DNA of 64,000 bases from Haloferax denitrificans ATCC 35960 (GCF_000337795.1 NZ_AOLP01000005.1:86196-150195); one strand, 5' to 3'. Counted from the stretch's first letter, positions 16,335 through 25,555 are shown. Notes: a model not told the origin generated them from the letters alone. Made by a program: numbers and translations.

Positions 16335-19175
16335 TCAATCCCAGAACGACTGGGTCCGGGCGTACTCGCGCTCCCGTTCGAGGATGTCGCGGTAGAAGTC
16401 GTCTTCGTCCTCGCGGAGCTTGTTGATGATGCGCGCGGCGTTGTGCGGGCCGACGCCGCGGGCCGCGAGCGCGACGACCGCCCGCTTGCCGTGGGCCTGC
16501 ACCAGACTCGCCGAGCGGTAGGATCGCTTCGTCAGTCGCTCCTGTTCGTCGTCTTTCTCCGGCGCGCGGACGGCTTTCACCGTCTCGTCATCCCACGGGT
16601 TGAGCGCGGCGACGCGGGTCGCGCCGCACTCGGGGCACGTCACTGGCTCACGGACGCGCTTGACCTTCGTTTTCCGAGTCCAGTCCTTGCAGTGGAGACA
16701 CGCCAACAGCACGCGGTCGTTCTGAATCCGGTCGCGGACCGTCTCGATGACGCTCGCGTCGGCGTTCTCTGGGACGAGCAAGTCGGTGCCCGACCCGCGG
16801 CCGCCGGTGCCGATGGCGGTCGGCTCGCGGGCGACGGCGAGTTCCACGTCGCCCTCGCGGACGCGGCGGAGCAGTTCGACCGTCTCCGCGACGGCGAGGT
16901 CGGTGTGGAACACCTCGCGGACGGCCTCGTCGTAGACGGGCGTGTCTTCTAACGCGGCGAGGAGTCGGTCGCCGCCGAAGCGGCCCTTCCCCTGATAGCG
17001 CTTGAGCGCGCCGAACTTCGCGGCCACCTGCGCGAGCGTGAACTTCAGCGAGTCCGACCGCTTGAGGGCGAGTTCGAGCAGGGCCTCGACGTGGTCGGGG
17101 TCGGTCTCGCGGAGCACCTCGGCGAACGTCGTCGGGCGGACCTTCCCCGGCACGTCGAACTCGACGCGGTAGGGGTCGACCTCCATGCCGACCGACGAGC
17201 CGGTGCGCTGGCCGATGAGCGCCGACAGGAGCCGCCCGAGCGTCTCGTTCACCCGGTGGCCGTACGGCGAGTTCAGCGTCACCTTCCGGGGCGAGCCTTC
17301 GAGGACGAGCCTGTTCGCGGTCGGAATCGGCGCGTCCGCCTCGACCTGTCTTTCGATGGGGCCGAGCGCCGACCTGACCGTGGCCTCGTCGGTCGGATAG
17401 CGCATTGCGATGTCGCGGGCGACGGCCTCGCGGTCGGCCCCGGACGCGAACTGCGGCGCGGCCACGTCGCGGAGTTCGCCCACCTCGCCGGCGACGGGCG
17501 CGGGCACCGGAATCTCCGAGCCGACCCACGACGGCACCTCGCCGCCGGGGTCCTCGATGGGCGAGACGTTCACCCGCGCCTCCTCGTCGTCCACGTCGTT
17601 GACGCGCCACATCTCGCCGCGCTGGATGAACGTCGCGCCCGGCGCGGCGAAGTTGAGGACGAACTTCTCGTCGAGCGTTCCTATCTGCCGGCGCGAGGAG
17701 ATGTCGTGAACGTCGTAGGTCTCCTCGTCGGGAATCATCGAGAGGTTGGCGTAGAAGTACTGCCACGTGCCGCCGGACTTTTCGAGGAGGTCTTTGTCCT
17801 CGTCGAGCCAGAGCAGTCGGTTCCCCGAAAGCTCGCGGACGACCGCGCGGAAGTCGTCTTCGGCGAGGTCGCGGAAGGGGTACGCCCGCGTGATAATCTC
17901 GTAGGCGCGGCGGGCGGACACGTCGCCGTAGTCCATGACGACGCCGACGATTTGGTTGGCAACCGTGTCGAGGCTCCCGTGGTGGACGCGGGCGGGTTCG
18001 ACCTCGCCGGAGACGGCCCGCCGGGCGATGGCGAGCGCTTCGAGCGTGTCGTCGGGGTGGTCGGTGACGACGGTCCCGCGGGAGACGACGCCGAGGCGGT
18101 GGCCCGCGCGACCGACCCGCTGGAGGAGCCGCGACACCTCGCGGGGGCTGTTGTACTGGACGACGTGGTCCACCCGACCCACGTCGATGCCGAGTTCCAT
18201 CGACGACGTGCAGATGAGCGCGTCCAACTCGCCGGCCTTGAAGCGGTCTTCCACGTCGATTCGCACGTCTTTCGACAGCGAGCCGTGGTGGACCTCGATG
18301 GGGTCGCCGAGCGCCTTGAACCGCGAGCCGAGCGCCTCCGCGGTCTGTCTGGTGTTGACGAAGACGAGCACAGACTCGTGGTCGCGGACGATATCCCGAA
18401 TCGTCCGGACGTGACTCGCTATCTCCGGGTCGGTGGCGAGTTTGCCCGCCAGCGACTCGTCCTCGTTCGTCACCTCGGGGCGGACCACCTCGAACTCGAC
18501 GCGGTTGTCCACGTCCACCTCGATGACCTCGAACGGGCGGTCGCCGGTCAGGAACTTCCCGACCTCCTCGGGCGACCCGACCGTCGCCGAGAGGCCGATT
18601 CGCTGGAACGGCCCGGCCAACTCGCGGAGGCGCTCCAACCCGATTGTCAACTGCGCGCCGCGCTTGGCCGACGCGAGTTCGTGCACCTCGTCGACGACGA
18701 CGTGGTGGACGTCGGACAGGGCTTTCCTGAGCTTCTTCCCCGTGAGCATCGCCTGCAACGTCTCGGGCGTCGTCACCAACACGTCCGGCGGGTCGTTCGC
18801 CTGCTTCTGGCGCTGGTACTGCGTGGTGTCGCCGTGGCGAACGTCGATGTCGATGTCGAGCCGTTCGCCCCACCAGTCGAGCCGCTCGCGCATGTCCCGG
18901 TTCAGCGCCCGAAGCGGGGTGATGTAGAGCGCCGAAATCCCGAATCGGTCCTCGGCGTCGGCGATGGCCGAGAAGACCGGGAGCATCGCCGTCTCCGTCT
19001 TGCCAGTGCCCGTGGGCGCGATGATGAGGCCGTGTTTCCCGTCCGAAAGCGGGGGAATCGCCCGGCGCTGGGGCTCTGTCGGCGTCGCGAATCCGCGCTC
19101 CGAGAGCGCGTTCCGAACGGGCGACGAGAGCGTCGCGAAGGCGTCCATTCCGGCGGCGGCCTCGCCGTCTGGCAT
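16335..19175 (-). CDS. Lhr-type ATP-dependent helicase
   Basis: 946 residues. DEAD/DEAH superfamily 2 motor: Walker A APTGTGKTETAM, motif II VVVDEVHELASAKRG (DEVH box), motif III LSATVG, then the second RecA lobe with VFVNTRQTAEALGSRF, SSMELGIDVGRVDHVVQYNSP and LLQRVGRAGH. The long C-terminal half fits the Lhr winged-helix/beta-barrel core. The end carries a zinc site CLHC...CPEC. Lhr helicases translocate on single-stranded DNA and remodel repair and replication structures. The frame is open to 19241, but the Met at 19175 has a TTAAT box about 27 bases upstream, so I prefer it. Confidence 0.9.
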   Translation of the reverse strand: MPDGEAAAGMDAFATLSSPVRNALSERGFATPTEPQRRAIPPLSDGKHGLIIAPTGTGKTETAMLPVFSAIADAEDRFGISALYITPLRALNRDMRERLDWWGERLDIDIDVRHGDTTQYQRQKQANDPPDVLVTTPETLQAMLTGKKLRKALSDVHHVVVDEVHELASAKRGAQLTIGLERLRELAGPFQRIGLSATVGSPEEVGKFLTGDRPFEVIEVDVDNRVEFEVVRPEVTNEDESLAGKLATDPEIASHVRTIRDIVRDHESVLVFVNTRQTAEALGSRFKALGDPIEVHHGSLSKDVRIDVEDRFKAGELDALICTSSMELGIDVGRVDHVVQYNSPREVSRLLQRVGRAGHRLGVVSRGTVVTDHPDDTLEALAIARRAVSGEVEPARVHHGSLDTVANQIVGVVMDYGDVSARRAYEIITRAYPFRDLAEDDFRAVVRELSGNRLLWLDEDKDLLEKSGGTWQYFYANLSMIPDEETYDVHDISSRRQIGTLDEKFVLNFAAPGATFIQRGEMWRVNDVDDEEARVNVSPIEDPGGEVPSWVGSEIPVPAPVAGEVGELRDVAAPQFASGADREAVARDIAMRYPTDEATVRSALGPIERQVEADAPIPTANRLVLEGSPRKVTLNSPYGHRVNETLGRLLSALIGQRTGSSVGMEVDPYRVEFDVPGKVRPTTFAEVLRETDPDHVEALLELALKRSDSLKFTLAQVAAKFGALKRYQGKGRFGGDRLLAALEDTPVYDEAVREVFHTDLAVAETVELLRRVREGDVELAVAREPTAIGTGGRGSGTDLLVPENADASVIETVRDRIQNDRVLLACLHCKDWTRKTKVKRVREPVTCPECGATRVAALNPWDDETVKAVRAPEKDDEQERLTKRSYRSASLVQAHGKRAVVALAARGVGPHNAARIINKLREDEDDFYRDILEREREYARTQSFWD

Positions 19176-19265
19176 CGCCCGAGGTAGCGGTTCGAGGCGA
19201 TTAAGCGCACCGCTCGGGGCGGTCCCCACCGGGAGATTCATGTCGCCCGTGAATCAATTTCGGGC

Positions 19266-19544
19266 GTGTCCCCGAAACGTGTCTACTGGTCCGCGTTCCT
19301 CGTCTTCGGTCTCTGCGCCGCCGTCGATATCGCGCTCGACGTTTCGGCGGGAGACGTGGGTATCAACACCGCGGCGGCGGCCGCGGGCGTCGTTGCGGTC
19401 GGCTACGCGTCGGTCGTCGCCCTCCGCGACCCCGACCGCGCCCGAGTCCCGACGGACTGGAGCCCGCTCGTCTATCTCGTCGTCCTCGGCGCGGCGCTCT
19501 ACACGTTCGGCGTCGCGCTTCAACTGTACTCGGTGGTGACGTGA
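19266..19544 (+). CDS. Membrane protein, about three TM helices
   Basis: 92 residues from a GTG at 19266: helices at about 7-25 (VYWSAFLVFGLCAAVDIAL), 33-52 and 68-88. No family motif. Its stop overlaps the GTG of the next small membrane protein gene (GTGA), so the two are co-translated and may form one complex. Divergent from the Lhr helicase. Function unknown. Confidence 0.7.
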   Translation: MSPKRVYWSAFLVFGLCAAVDIALDVSAGDVGINTAAAAAGVVAVGYASVVALRDPDRARVPTDWSPLVYLVVLGAALYTFGVALQLYSVVT

Positions 19545-19831
19545 CTCCCGAACGGTCGTTCTGGCTGTCGCAGGCGGGCTTCACCGCCGGGAACCTCTTC
19601 ATCGTCCTCGGCAACCAGTGGGGCGACCTCGCGGCGTGGCAACTGGTCTTCGCCGCGGTGCTGGTGCTTTCGACCCTCTGGTTCGTCGGCTACGCCGTGC
19701 AGGAACGAGAAAAAGGCGTCCCGGAGTTCTTCCGCGAGTGGACCGGCTGGCAACGACTCGCCCGCGTGGCCGCCGTCGCCGTGTTCGTGCTCGGCACGCT
19801 CACGTTCGGTTTCGGCTCGGGACTGTTCTGA
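19541..19831 (+). CDS. Membrane protein, translationally coupled to the preceding one
   Basis: 96 residues, GTG start overlapping the previous stop by four bases. Hydrophobic segments lie at about 10-27, 31-51 (WQLVFAAVLVLSTLWFVGYAV) and 73-92, with a polar amphipathic stretch (QEREKGVPEFFREWTGWQRL) between the last two. No known motif. Both genes of this pair are tiny, hydrophobic and of similar length, suggesting a two-subunit membrane assembly. Confidence 0.7.
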   Translation: MTPERSFWLSQAGFTAGNLFIVLGNQWGDLAAWQLVFAAVLVLSTLWFVGYAVQEREKGVPEFFREWTGWQRLARVAAVAVFVLGTLTFGFGSGLF

Positions 19832-19865
19832 CCACCGCGACCACCGCGACCACCGCGACTGCTAC

Positions 19866-20648
19866 TCAGACGTTCCGGTAGTCGCCCAGCCGCGTGCCGT
19901 CGAGCAGGTAGGCCTCGCCGTTCGCGAGGCCGTCGGGCAGGAACGGCGAGAGAAAGCCCTGCCCGGCGACGTTGACCCACGTCCCGCCCGAGGTGTCGTT
20001 GAACGCCGGGAACACCACGAGTTCGGCGTCGGCTTGCGTCACCTCGGCGGGGTCGACCCCGTAGTGTTCCGCGAACACCGCGGGCGCGAGGGAGCCGCGG
20101 AGCCAGACGCGCTCTTTCCGCGCGCCGCCGACCTCGTCTTCCAGCCTGACCGCCGGATGTTCGTGGGCCGAACAGACCACGTCGGCGGCGAGCACCTCCC
20201 GCGAGGGCCACGTGTGGCCGTGGCAGAAGCCCACGTCGCCGAGGCGGACGCCCGCGGGGTCGGTCACCTCCGCGTCGTCGCCGAAGAAGTCCGCGAGACC
20301 GCCGTCGTGGTTGCCGGGGACGACCGTCAGTTCCGCGCGGTCGGCCACGGCGGCCGCGAGGTCGCGCAGTTCCTCGGCCTCGTCTCCCTTCGGGTCGCCG
20401 ATGCGGTGGCCGAGGTCGCCGAGGACGACCAGTCGGTCGGCGTCGGTGCGGTCGAGAAGCGACAGCAGACGCTCGCGGCGGACCGCGGCCTTCGACGGGA
20501 GTTCAACCCCGCGTTCGTACCGCAGGCCGGCCTCGATGCCGGCGTGGTAGTCGGCGACGACGAGCGAGCGCTCGGGGAACCCGCGCCTGCTCGTCCGCGC
20601 CACCGCGGCGGGATGGCCGGGAATCGGTTCGACGAGCGGTCCCGACAC
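19866..20648 (-). CDS. Calcineurin-like phosphoesterase of the RPA operon (Rpe)
   Basis: 260 residues from a GTG at 20648. All metallophosphoesterase motifs are seen: VADYHAG (D33, H35), GDLGHR (77-82), GNHDGG (112-117), GHTWPS (144-149) and AHEHP (161-165), which bind two metals. The gene begins 5 bases after the stop of the RPA-associated protein gene and is the third gene of the rpa1 operon. In Haloferax volcanii such an RPA1-associated phosphoesterase operon has been described; the enzyme's substrate (nucleic acid ends or phosphoprotein) is not known to me. Confidence 0.88.
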   Translation of the reverse strand: MSGPLVEPIPGHPAAVARTSRRGFPERSLVVADYHAGIEAGLRYERGVELPSKAAVRRERLLSLLDRTDADRLVVLGDLGHRIGDPKGDEAEELRDLAAAVADRAELTVVPGNHDGGLADFFGDDAEVTDPAGVRLGDVGFCHGHTWPSREVLAADVVCSAHEHPAVRLEDEVGGARKERVWLRGSLAPAVFAEHYGVDPAEVTQADAELVVFPAFNDTSGGTWVNVAGQGFLSPFLPDGLANGEAYLLDGTRLGDYRNV

Positions 20649-20652
20649 GGCC

Positions 20653-22566
20653 TCAGATGGCCTTCAGCACGCCGTCCTGCGGCTCGTAGCACCGGCCGCC
20701 GAGGAGCGCCTCCTGGATGGCGTCTTCGACCGCGCCGGGGTCCGCGCCGTACTCGTCGACGACGGCCGCGACGACCTCGTCGCGGGTCGCGCCGTCGCCC
20801 CCGTCGAGGTCGTCCATGGCGTCCACGACGACCGATTCGAGGTCGATGTCCTCGGCGGACTCGTCGGCGTCAGCGTCGGCCTCGTCTTCGTCCCCGGCCG
20901 ACGCCGCGTCGGGCGTCGGCTCGGGTTCGGGTTCAGGCTCGGATTCGACCGCTGGTTCGGGTTCCGCGGCGGCGTCAGCCTCGGGTTCCGGTTCCGGCTC
21001 GGCGGCCGCGGCGGGTTCGTCTTCGAGCTGTTCGGTGAGGTCGTCCGCGTCCGGCACGTCGATGTCCGCCTCGCCGGCGGGGTCGACGTCCGCGCCGGAG
21101 GTGAACTCCGTGCCGAACTCGGACTCGATTTCGGCCCGCTCGTCCTCGTCGAGTTCGTACATCCCGTCGGGGTCGACCGAGTCGTCGGCGTCGGCGGACG
21201 CGGAGTCGGTGGAGGCGGTCGCCGAGTCGTCGGCCGGCGCGTCCGTCTCGGGTTCGGGGTCGGGGTCGGGGTCGTCGAAGCCGTCGTCGAAGTCGCCGAG
21301 GGTTCCGCTTCCCGATTCGTCGAGCGAACCGGCGTCGGTCGTACCCGCGTCGGGGGCGTCGTCTTCGAAGTCACCGAGCGCGCCGTCGTCGGCCCCGGCG
21401 TCGAAGTCTGGCTCAGAATCGTCGTCGAGCGAGTCGGTCGCCGGTTCGGGTTCGGACGTGAGGTCGGCCGCTTCGACCGGTTCGGACTCGGCCGTCGCGG
21501 ACGGCTCGCTCTCCGGTTCCGGCTCGGACGCCTCCGACTGGCTCTCGGTCGCGGCCGTCGTCTCGGCGGCGACGGGCTCGGGTTCGGGTGCGGACTCCGG
21601 CTCGGATTCAGGTTCCGCGACGGGCTCGGATTCAGACTCCGGCTCGACGGCCTCGGACTCGGTCCCGTCGTCGAGTTCCGGCTCCGGCTCGTCGGCGACC
21701 GGTTCGGACTCGGATTCGGCCTCGAACTCGTCCGGGTCGGCTTCCACCTCGCCCGCGTCGGGCTCCGGCTCGCCGAGTTCGTCGCCCTCCTCAGCGTCCG
21801 CGTCGCCGACCTCGATATCGACGCTCTCTGCCGGTTCGAGGTCGAGTTCGGGGAGCGGACCGAGCACCGCGTCGCCGCCGTCGCCGGGGGCGACGTCGAG
21901 GTGGTCGACTTGGTCGCGGTCGCCCGCGACGAGTTCGAGCGCCTGCACGGCCACTTCGCGCAGTGCTTCGAGGTAGGTTCGGGTCGTCCCGTAGTGGTCG
22001 ATGGCGCGGGGGATGCCCGCCGCGAGCGTCGGGTCGACGCCGCGGGCTTCGAGCGCGCGGGTCAGGTCGTCGCCGCGGTGGGGCATCGACAGCGCCTCGT
22101 CGAACACCGCGATGCGGCGGAGCGTCGCCTCGGCGGCCGAGACTATCCAGCGGTCGCGCACGTCGGCGTCGACGGTGTTGACGCTCTCGGGGCGGACCGA
22201 GGAGTACACCACGTCGGCGTCGTCCGGTTCGTAGGTGCGGGCCTTGCCCGCGAGCGAGACGAACGCCGGGGGCGTCGCCGCGTCGAGGTAGGCCATCGGT
22301 TCGGGCTGGTACTGCCCGGCGTAGGTGACGAACGCGCCCGTCGGGTCCGCGATGCGCCCGCGGAGCACCTCGTCGTTGACGTGTTCGACCTCGGTGAGCA
22401 CGCCCGCGACGAACGTCCGGTTGAGCCGCGCGCCGGTGGGCGTGACCACGTAGTTCGGCGCGCGCTCCTCGTCGCTCTCGGAGTACGACAGCGACGCGTC
22501 GTCGAACTCGGCGGCGAAGACGCGGTAGGCGATTTCCCGCGTGCCGACGACCGGCGAGGCGCTCAT
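20653..22566 (-). CDS. RPA-associated protein (Rpap)
   Basis: 637 residues in three parts. Residues 1 to about 240 form a conserved region with OB-like strands (REIAYRVFAAEFDD, NRTFVAGVLTEVEHVNDEVLRGRIADPTG) that partners RPA. Residues about 245-570 are almost entirely Glu/Pro/Ser/Asp repeats of the EPEPE/SEPE type, a disordered acidic spacer. The last 65 residues (VVVDAMDDLDGGDGATRDEV and on to the end) look like a winged-helix module resembling the C-terminus of eukaryotic RPA2. Start at 22566 overlaps rpa1 by 4 bases (ATGA). It stabilises or tethers the single-stranded-DNA binding protein; exact role is inference. Confidence 0.85.
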   Translation of the reverse strand: MSASPVVGTREIAYRVFAAEFDDASLSYSESDEERAPNYVVTPTGARLNRTFVAGVLTEVEHVNDEVLRGRIADPTGAFVTYAGQYQPEPMAYLDAATPPAFVSLAGKARTYEPDDADVVYSSVRPESVNTVDADVRDRWIVSAAEATLRRIAVFDEALSMPHRGDDLTRALEARGVDPTLAAGIPRAIDHYGTTRTYLEALREVAVQALELVAGDRDQVDHLDVAPGDGGDAVLGPLPELDLEPAESVDIEVGDADAEEGDELGEPEPDAGEVEADPDEFEAESESEPVADEPEPELDDGTESEAVEPESESEPVAEPESEPESAPEPEPVAAETTAATESQSEASEPEPESEPSATAESEPVEAADLTSEPEPATDSLDDDSEPDFDAGADDGALGDFEDDAPDAGTTDAGSLDESGSGTLGDFDDGFDDPDPDPEPETDAPADDSATASTDSASADADDSVDPDGMYELDEDERAEIESEFGTEFTSGADVDPAGEADIDVPDADDLTEQLEDEPAAAAEPEPEPEADAAAEPEPAVESEPEPEPEPTPDAASAGDEDEADADADESAEDIDLESVVVDAMDDLDGGDGATRDEVVAAVVDEYGADPGAVEDAIQEALLGGRCYEPQDGVLKAI

Positions 22567-23846
22567 GCGCGCACCTCCGTGAGGAGGGCGGCGGCGCGTT
22601 CGGCCGGGTCGTCGTCGGTCTCCTCGAACTCGTCGGCTTCGAGGTTCGCGCCGTACTCGTCCACCGAGAGGTTCCCGCGGACGCGGTACTCGCGGCCGAC
22701 GAGCGTGTCGGCGATGTCGTCGGCGACGACCTCTTTGTCCATCGCCTCGCGGGCGGCCTCCATCGCGTCGGCCATCGTCCCGCCGTAGATTTCCTCGGTG
22801 AGGTCGCGGTCGAGGATGGCGGTCACCGTGCCGGTGCCGTCGTCGAGAATCGCCTTCACGCGCATGTCGTCTTCGCCGTCGACCTCGCCGTGCTGTCGGC
22901 ACTGGCCGTTCTGGACGACGCGGCTACAGTCGGGACAGCGCTCGATGAGCCCGGAACCGTCGCGCACTTCGAGGACGTTCCCGAGCACTTCCACGTCGAA
23001 CATCCCGCCGGCGTCGACGGCCTCGCCGACCTTCAGGCGCGGCGCGGAGTCGGTCACGGAAACGGGGTCGTCGAGCACGTCGAGCGTCGTGAACTCCGAG
23101 AGGTTCACCTGCGGCACGCCGCGGAACTCGCGGACGTACACGTCCGAGAGTCGCAGGCTCGCGCCCTCTTTCACGTCGGGACGGGGTGCCCAGTCGGTGA
23201 AGGGGAGCCGCCCGGACTCGTCGGCGACGACGCCCGAGAGGATTGTCGTCTCGCCGTTGCGGCCGTCGATGGTGCGCGAATCGACTTCGAGGACGCGGAC
23301 CTCGACGGTCCGGCCGCGGTCGCCGGCCTGCAGGTCGATGAGGTCGGCCTCGCCGCCGATGCGGTCGTCGTAGGGCGTCTCGACCGTCTCGGACTCCACG
23401 CCGACCGTCGAGGACGCGCCGATGTTCAGTTCGGGCTTGCCGTCCCACTCGCGGACGCCGGCGTTGCCGATGACGACGGAGTCGCCCGGCTCGAAGCCGA
23501 AGTCCTGCCACGCCGTGTAGGAGATGACGCCGGACTCGTCGGCGAGTTCCCCCTCGCGGATGGTCTGTTCGTCGCCCTGATAGACGATAGAGCGGGTGCC
23601 CACGGTGAGCACGCGGACCGTCACCGAGACGTTGCCGCCGTCGGGGTCGATGTCGGCGATGCGCTTCGTCGAGGGCGCGCCGTCGCTCCCGCCGGAGCTT
23701 CCGCCGCCGTGTTTTCGTCGGACGCTCTGTTTCGCCTCGTCGAGCGGGACGCTGTACTGCAGGAGGTTCTGCAGGTCGGATTTGACCTCCTCTTTGTCGA
23801 CACCGAGGGCGGAGGCAAGCTCCTCGGCATGCTGGTCGAGTTCCAT
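22563..23846 (-). CDS. rpa1: Replication protein A (RPA1-type ssDNA-binding protein)
   Basis: 427 residues. A helical N-terminal segment (residues 1-45) is followed by a Gly/Ser linker and three OB folds at about 72-145, 178-255 and 283-395. A zinc site C304, C307, C316, H319 lies inside the third OB fold. The repeated GVISYTAW / GRLPFTDW strands are typical of RPA DNA-binding domains. It coats single-stranded DNA in replication and repair. First gene of the operon rpa1-rpap-phosphoesterase, with 4- and 5-base junctions. Confidence 0.93.
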   Translation of the reverse strand: MELDQHAEELASALGVDKEEVKSDLQNLLQYSVPLDEAKQSVRRKHGGGSSGGSDGAPSTKRIADIDPDGGNVSVTVRVLTVGTRSIVYQGDEQTIREGELADESGVISYTAWQDFGFEPGDSVVIGNAGVREWDGKPELNIGASSTVGVESETVETPYDDRIGGEADLIDLQAGDRGRTVEVRVLEVDSRTIDGRNGETTILSGVVADESGRLPFTDWAPRPDVKEGASLRLSDVYVREFRGVPQVNLSEFTTLDVLDDPVSVTDSAPRLKVGEAVDAGGMFDVEVLGNVLEVRDGSGLIERCPDCSRVVQNGQCRQHGEVDGEDDMRVKAILDDGTGTVTAILDRDLTEEIYGGTMADAMEAAREAMDKEVVADDIADTLVGREYRVRGNLSVDEYGANLEADEFEETDDDPAERAAALLTEVRA

Positions 23847-23962
23847 CGAGTCGGGATTCGCCCCCGTCGGATAAAAAGTGTTGCCGGGCGGTCGGGCGAC
23901 CGGACGGTCGGGTGACCGGCCGCGGGCGAATCACTAAGTGCTCGCGTGCCAGTTGGACTCGT

Positions 23963-24340
23963 ATGTCGAACGACGAGGGCCCGGACGCCGGCGACGCCGA
24001 CGAGGAGATCTCCTTCTCCGTGACCATCGAAGACGGCTGGACGACTATCGTGATGGAAGGCGACAAGGACAGCGCGGTCGTCGTCCGCTCGGCGTCCGGC
24101 GAGCGAATCTACCTCCCGCCGGAGGGGTTCGACGCCGAGGCGGCGGCCGACAGCGCGTACCAATCGTCGGACAGCCCCTACCAGTCGGCGTACGACTCGC
24201 CGTACCAGTCGGTCCAGACCGACGATTCGCCGTACCAGTCCGCCCGCGGCACGATGCCGCGAGAGGGGATGGTGCCGACCCGCGGCGGCTACCGGATTCG
24301 CCACCCCGAGCCGGTGACCGACGTGCGACTCCTCCGCTGA
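23963..24340 (+). CDS. DUF7510-like protein with PYQS repeats
   Basis: 125 residues. The N-terminal 60 residues (acidic, then FSVTIEDGWTTIVMEGDKDSAVVVRSASGERIYLPPEGF) form a small beta unit. Residues about 67-98 hold four near-copies of S-x-Y-Q-S / DSPYQS(A/V), the commonest being DSPYQS. The C-terminus is Arg-rich and ordered (GGYRIRHPEPVTDVRLLR). The repeats are unusual for this acidic proteome (neutral, Tyr/Gln/Ser) and may be a disordered binding or modification segment. Divergent from rpa1. Function unknown; family number from memory. Confidence 0.72.
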   Translation: MSNDEGPDAGDADEEISFSVTIEDGWTTIVMEGDKDSAVVVRSASGERIYLPPEGFDAEAAADSAYQSSDSPYQSAYDSPYQSVQTDDSPYQSARGTMPREGMVPTRGGYRIRHPEPVTDVRLLR

Positions 24341-24392
24341 GTTCCGATACCGTCGATTTCTGAGCCGGCGTGCTGACCCCCGAGTTCGACGG

Positions 24393-25520
24393 TCAGTTCG
24401 CGTCGGACTCGGCGGCGTCCGCGTCGCCGGCGTCGACTTCGTTCTCCGCGCCGGCCGAGGGGTCGTCGTCCCCGTCGAGGATGCTGTGGTAGTACGCCAC
24501 CGTCTCGTCGACGACGCGGTCCCACGTGTATGGTTCGTACTCCGGTTCGCCGTCGAGCGAGAGGCCGTACTCGATGCCGTCGGCGATGGAGCGCGAGTCG
24601 GGTTCGACCTCGATGACGCAGTCCTCGGGGAGGACCTCCGCCGCGCCGCTCTCGGTGGCGACGACGCGCGTTCCCGTCGAGAGCGCCTCGACGATGGTGA
24701 TGCCGAACGGCTCGGACAGCGACGGCGAGACGAACAGGTCCGCCGAGGCGTAGTAGTCGCCGAGCGCCTCCTCGGGGACGTAGCCGGCCCACTTGATGCG
24801 GTCTTCGACGCCGAGCAGTTCGGCGAAGCGCTTGAGCTGAGCGGTGAGGTGGCCCGACCCGCCCATGACGAGCGTCACGTCGTCGCGGGCGAGTTTCTCC
24901 ATCGCGTAGACGAGATGCGAGATGCCCTTCTGGTCCGTGTGCCGGCCGACGAAAAACAGCATCTTCCCGTCGATGCCGAGTTCCTCCTTGAGGTCGCGGC
25001 CCGTCGTCTCGCACTCCGAAAAGCCGTTGTAGATGACGTGGCAGTCGCCGCCGTACTCGCGTTTGACCTTGTCGGCGAGGAGTTCGCTCACCGCGAGCAG
25101 GTGGTCACAGCGCTCGGCGATGCGGCGCTCGGTCTCGACTTCCCGTTGCGGCGGGTCGATGTTGCGGTCCGACGAAAGCGAGTGGAACGTGGTCACCCAC
25201 TCCACGTCCTCGTTGTTCGATTTCGCGCGCGACCCCGGCCCGTAGCCGAACCAGTCGTGGGTGTGGACGATGTCGGCGTCGGCGGCGCGCTCCGCGAACG
25301 TCGAGCCCAGCCGTCCGATTCGGGTGATGATGTCGCCTTCGCCCGTCGGGACCCCGACGATGCCCTCGCGGTCCGGCGCGTACTCCGCGGGGAGCACGAG
25401 TTCGATGTCGACGTCCTCGCGGTCTTCGAGTCGCTCGAACATCTCGCCGACGTGCGTGTCGAGCCCGCCGCTGACGTTCGGCGGAAACCCCCACCCCAGC
25501 ATCAGGACCTTGGCAGTCAT
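24393..25520 (-). CDS. GT4-family glycosyltransferase
   Basis: 375 residues. GT-B fold: the N-terminal GWGFPPNVSGGLDTHVGEM is the Gly-rich acceptor loop, HTHDWFGYGP lies at the domain interface, and GRHTDQKGISHLVYAMEKL with SLSEPFGITIVEAL form the nucleotide-sugar pocket, including the E-x7-E motif. The N-terminal lobe resembles glycogen/starch synthase-like members of the group. The last 30 residues are an acidic tail. The acceptor is unknown; there is no glycosylation cluster nearby. A TATA box (25546-25555) about 31 bases before the start suggests a very short leader. Confidence 0.88.
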   Translation of the reverse strand: MTAKVLMLGWGFPPNVSGGLDTHVGEMFERLEDREDVDIELVLPAEYAPDREGIVGVPTGEGDIITRIGRLGSTFAERAADADIVHTHDWFGYGPGSRAKSNNEDVEWVTTFHSLSSDRNIDPPQREVETERRIAERCDHLLAVSELLADKVKREYGGDCHVIYNGFSECETTGRDLKEELGIDGKMLFFVGRHTDQKGISHLVYAMEKLARDDVTLVMGGSGHLTAQLKRFAELLGVEDRIKWAGYVPEEALGDYYASADLFVSPSLSEPFGITIVEALSTGTRVVATESGAAEVLPEDCVIEVEPDSRSIADGIEYGLSLDGEPEYEPYTWDRVVDETVAYYHSILDGDDDPSAGAENEVDAGDADAAESDAN

Positions 25521-25545
25521 AGATGACACAATGTACCACAGAGGC

Positions 25546-25555
25546 CTATTTAATT
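25546..25555 (-). promoter_or_regulatory. TATA box of the glycosyltransferase gene
   Basis: AATTAAATAG on the minus strand, centred about 31 bases before the start codon at 25520, in an otherwise GC-rich region. This is the spacing of archaeal promoters that give leaderless or near-leaderless transcripts. Confidence 0.5.

Noticed and set aside
20900..21800. Repeated GGTTCGGGTTCG-like units that look like a direct-repeat array
   Set aside because: They are codon-level repeats of the Glu/Pro/Ser spacer of the RPA-associated protein, irregular in spacing; not a CRISPR.
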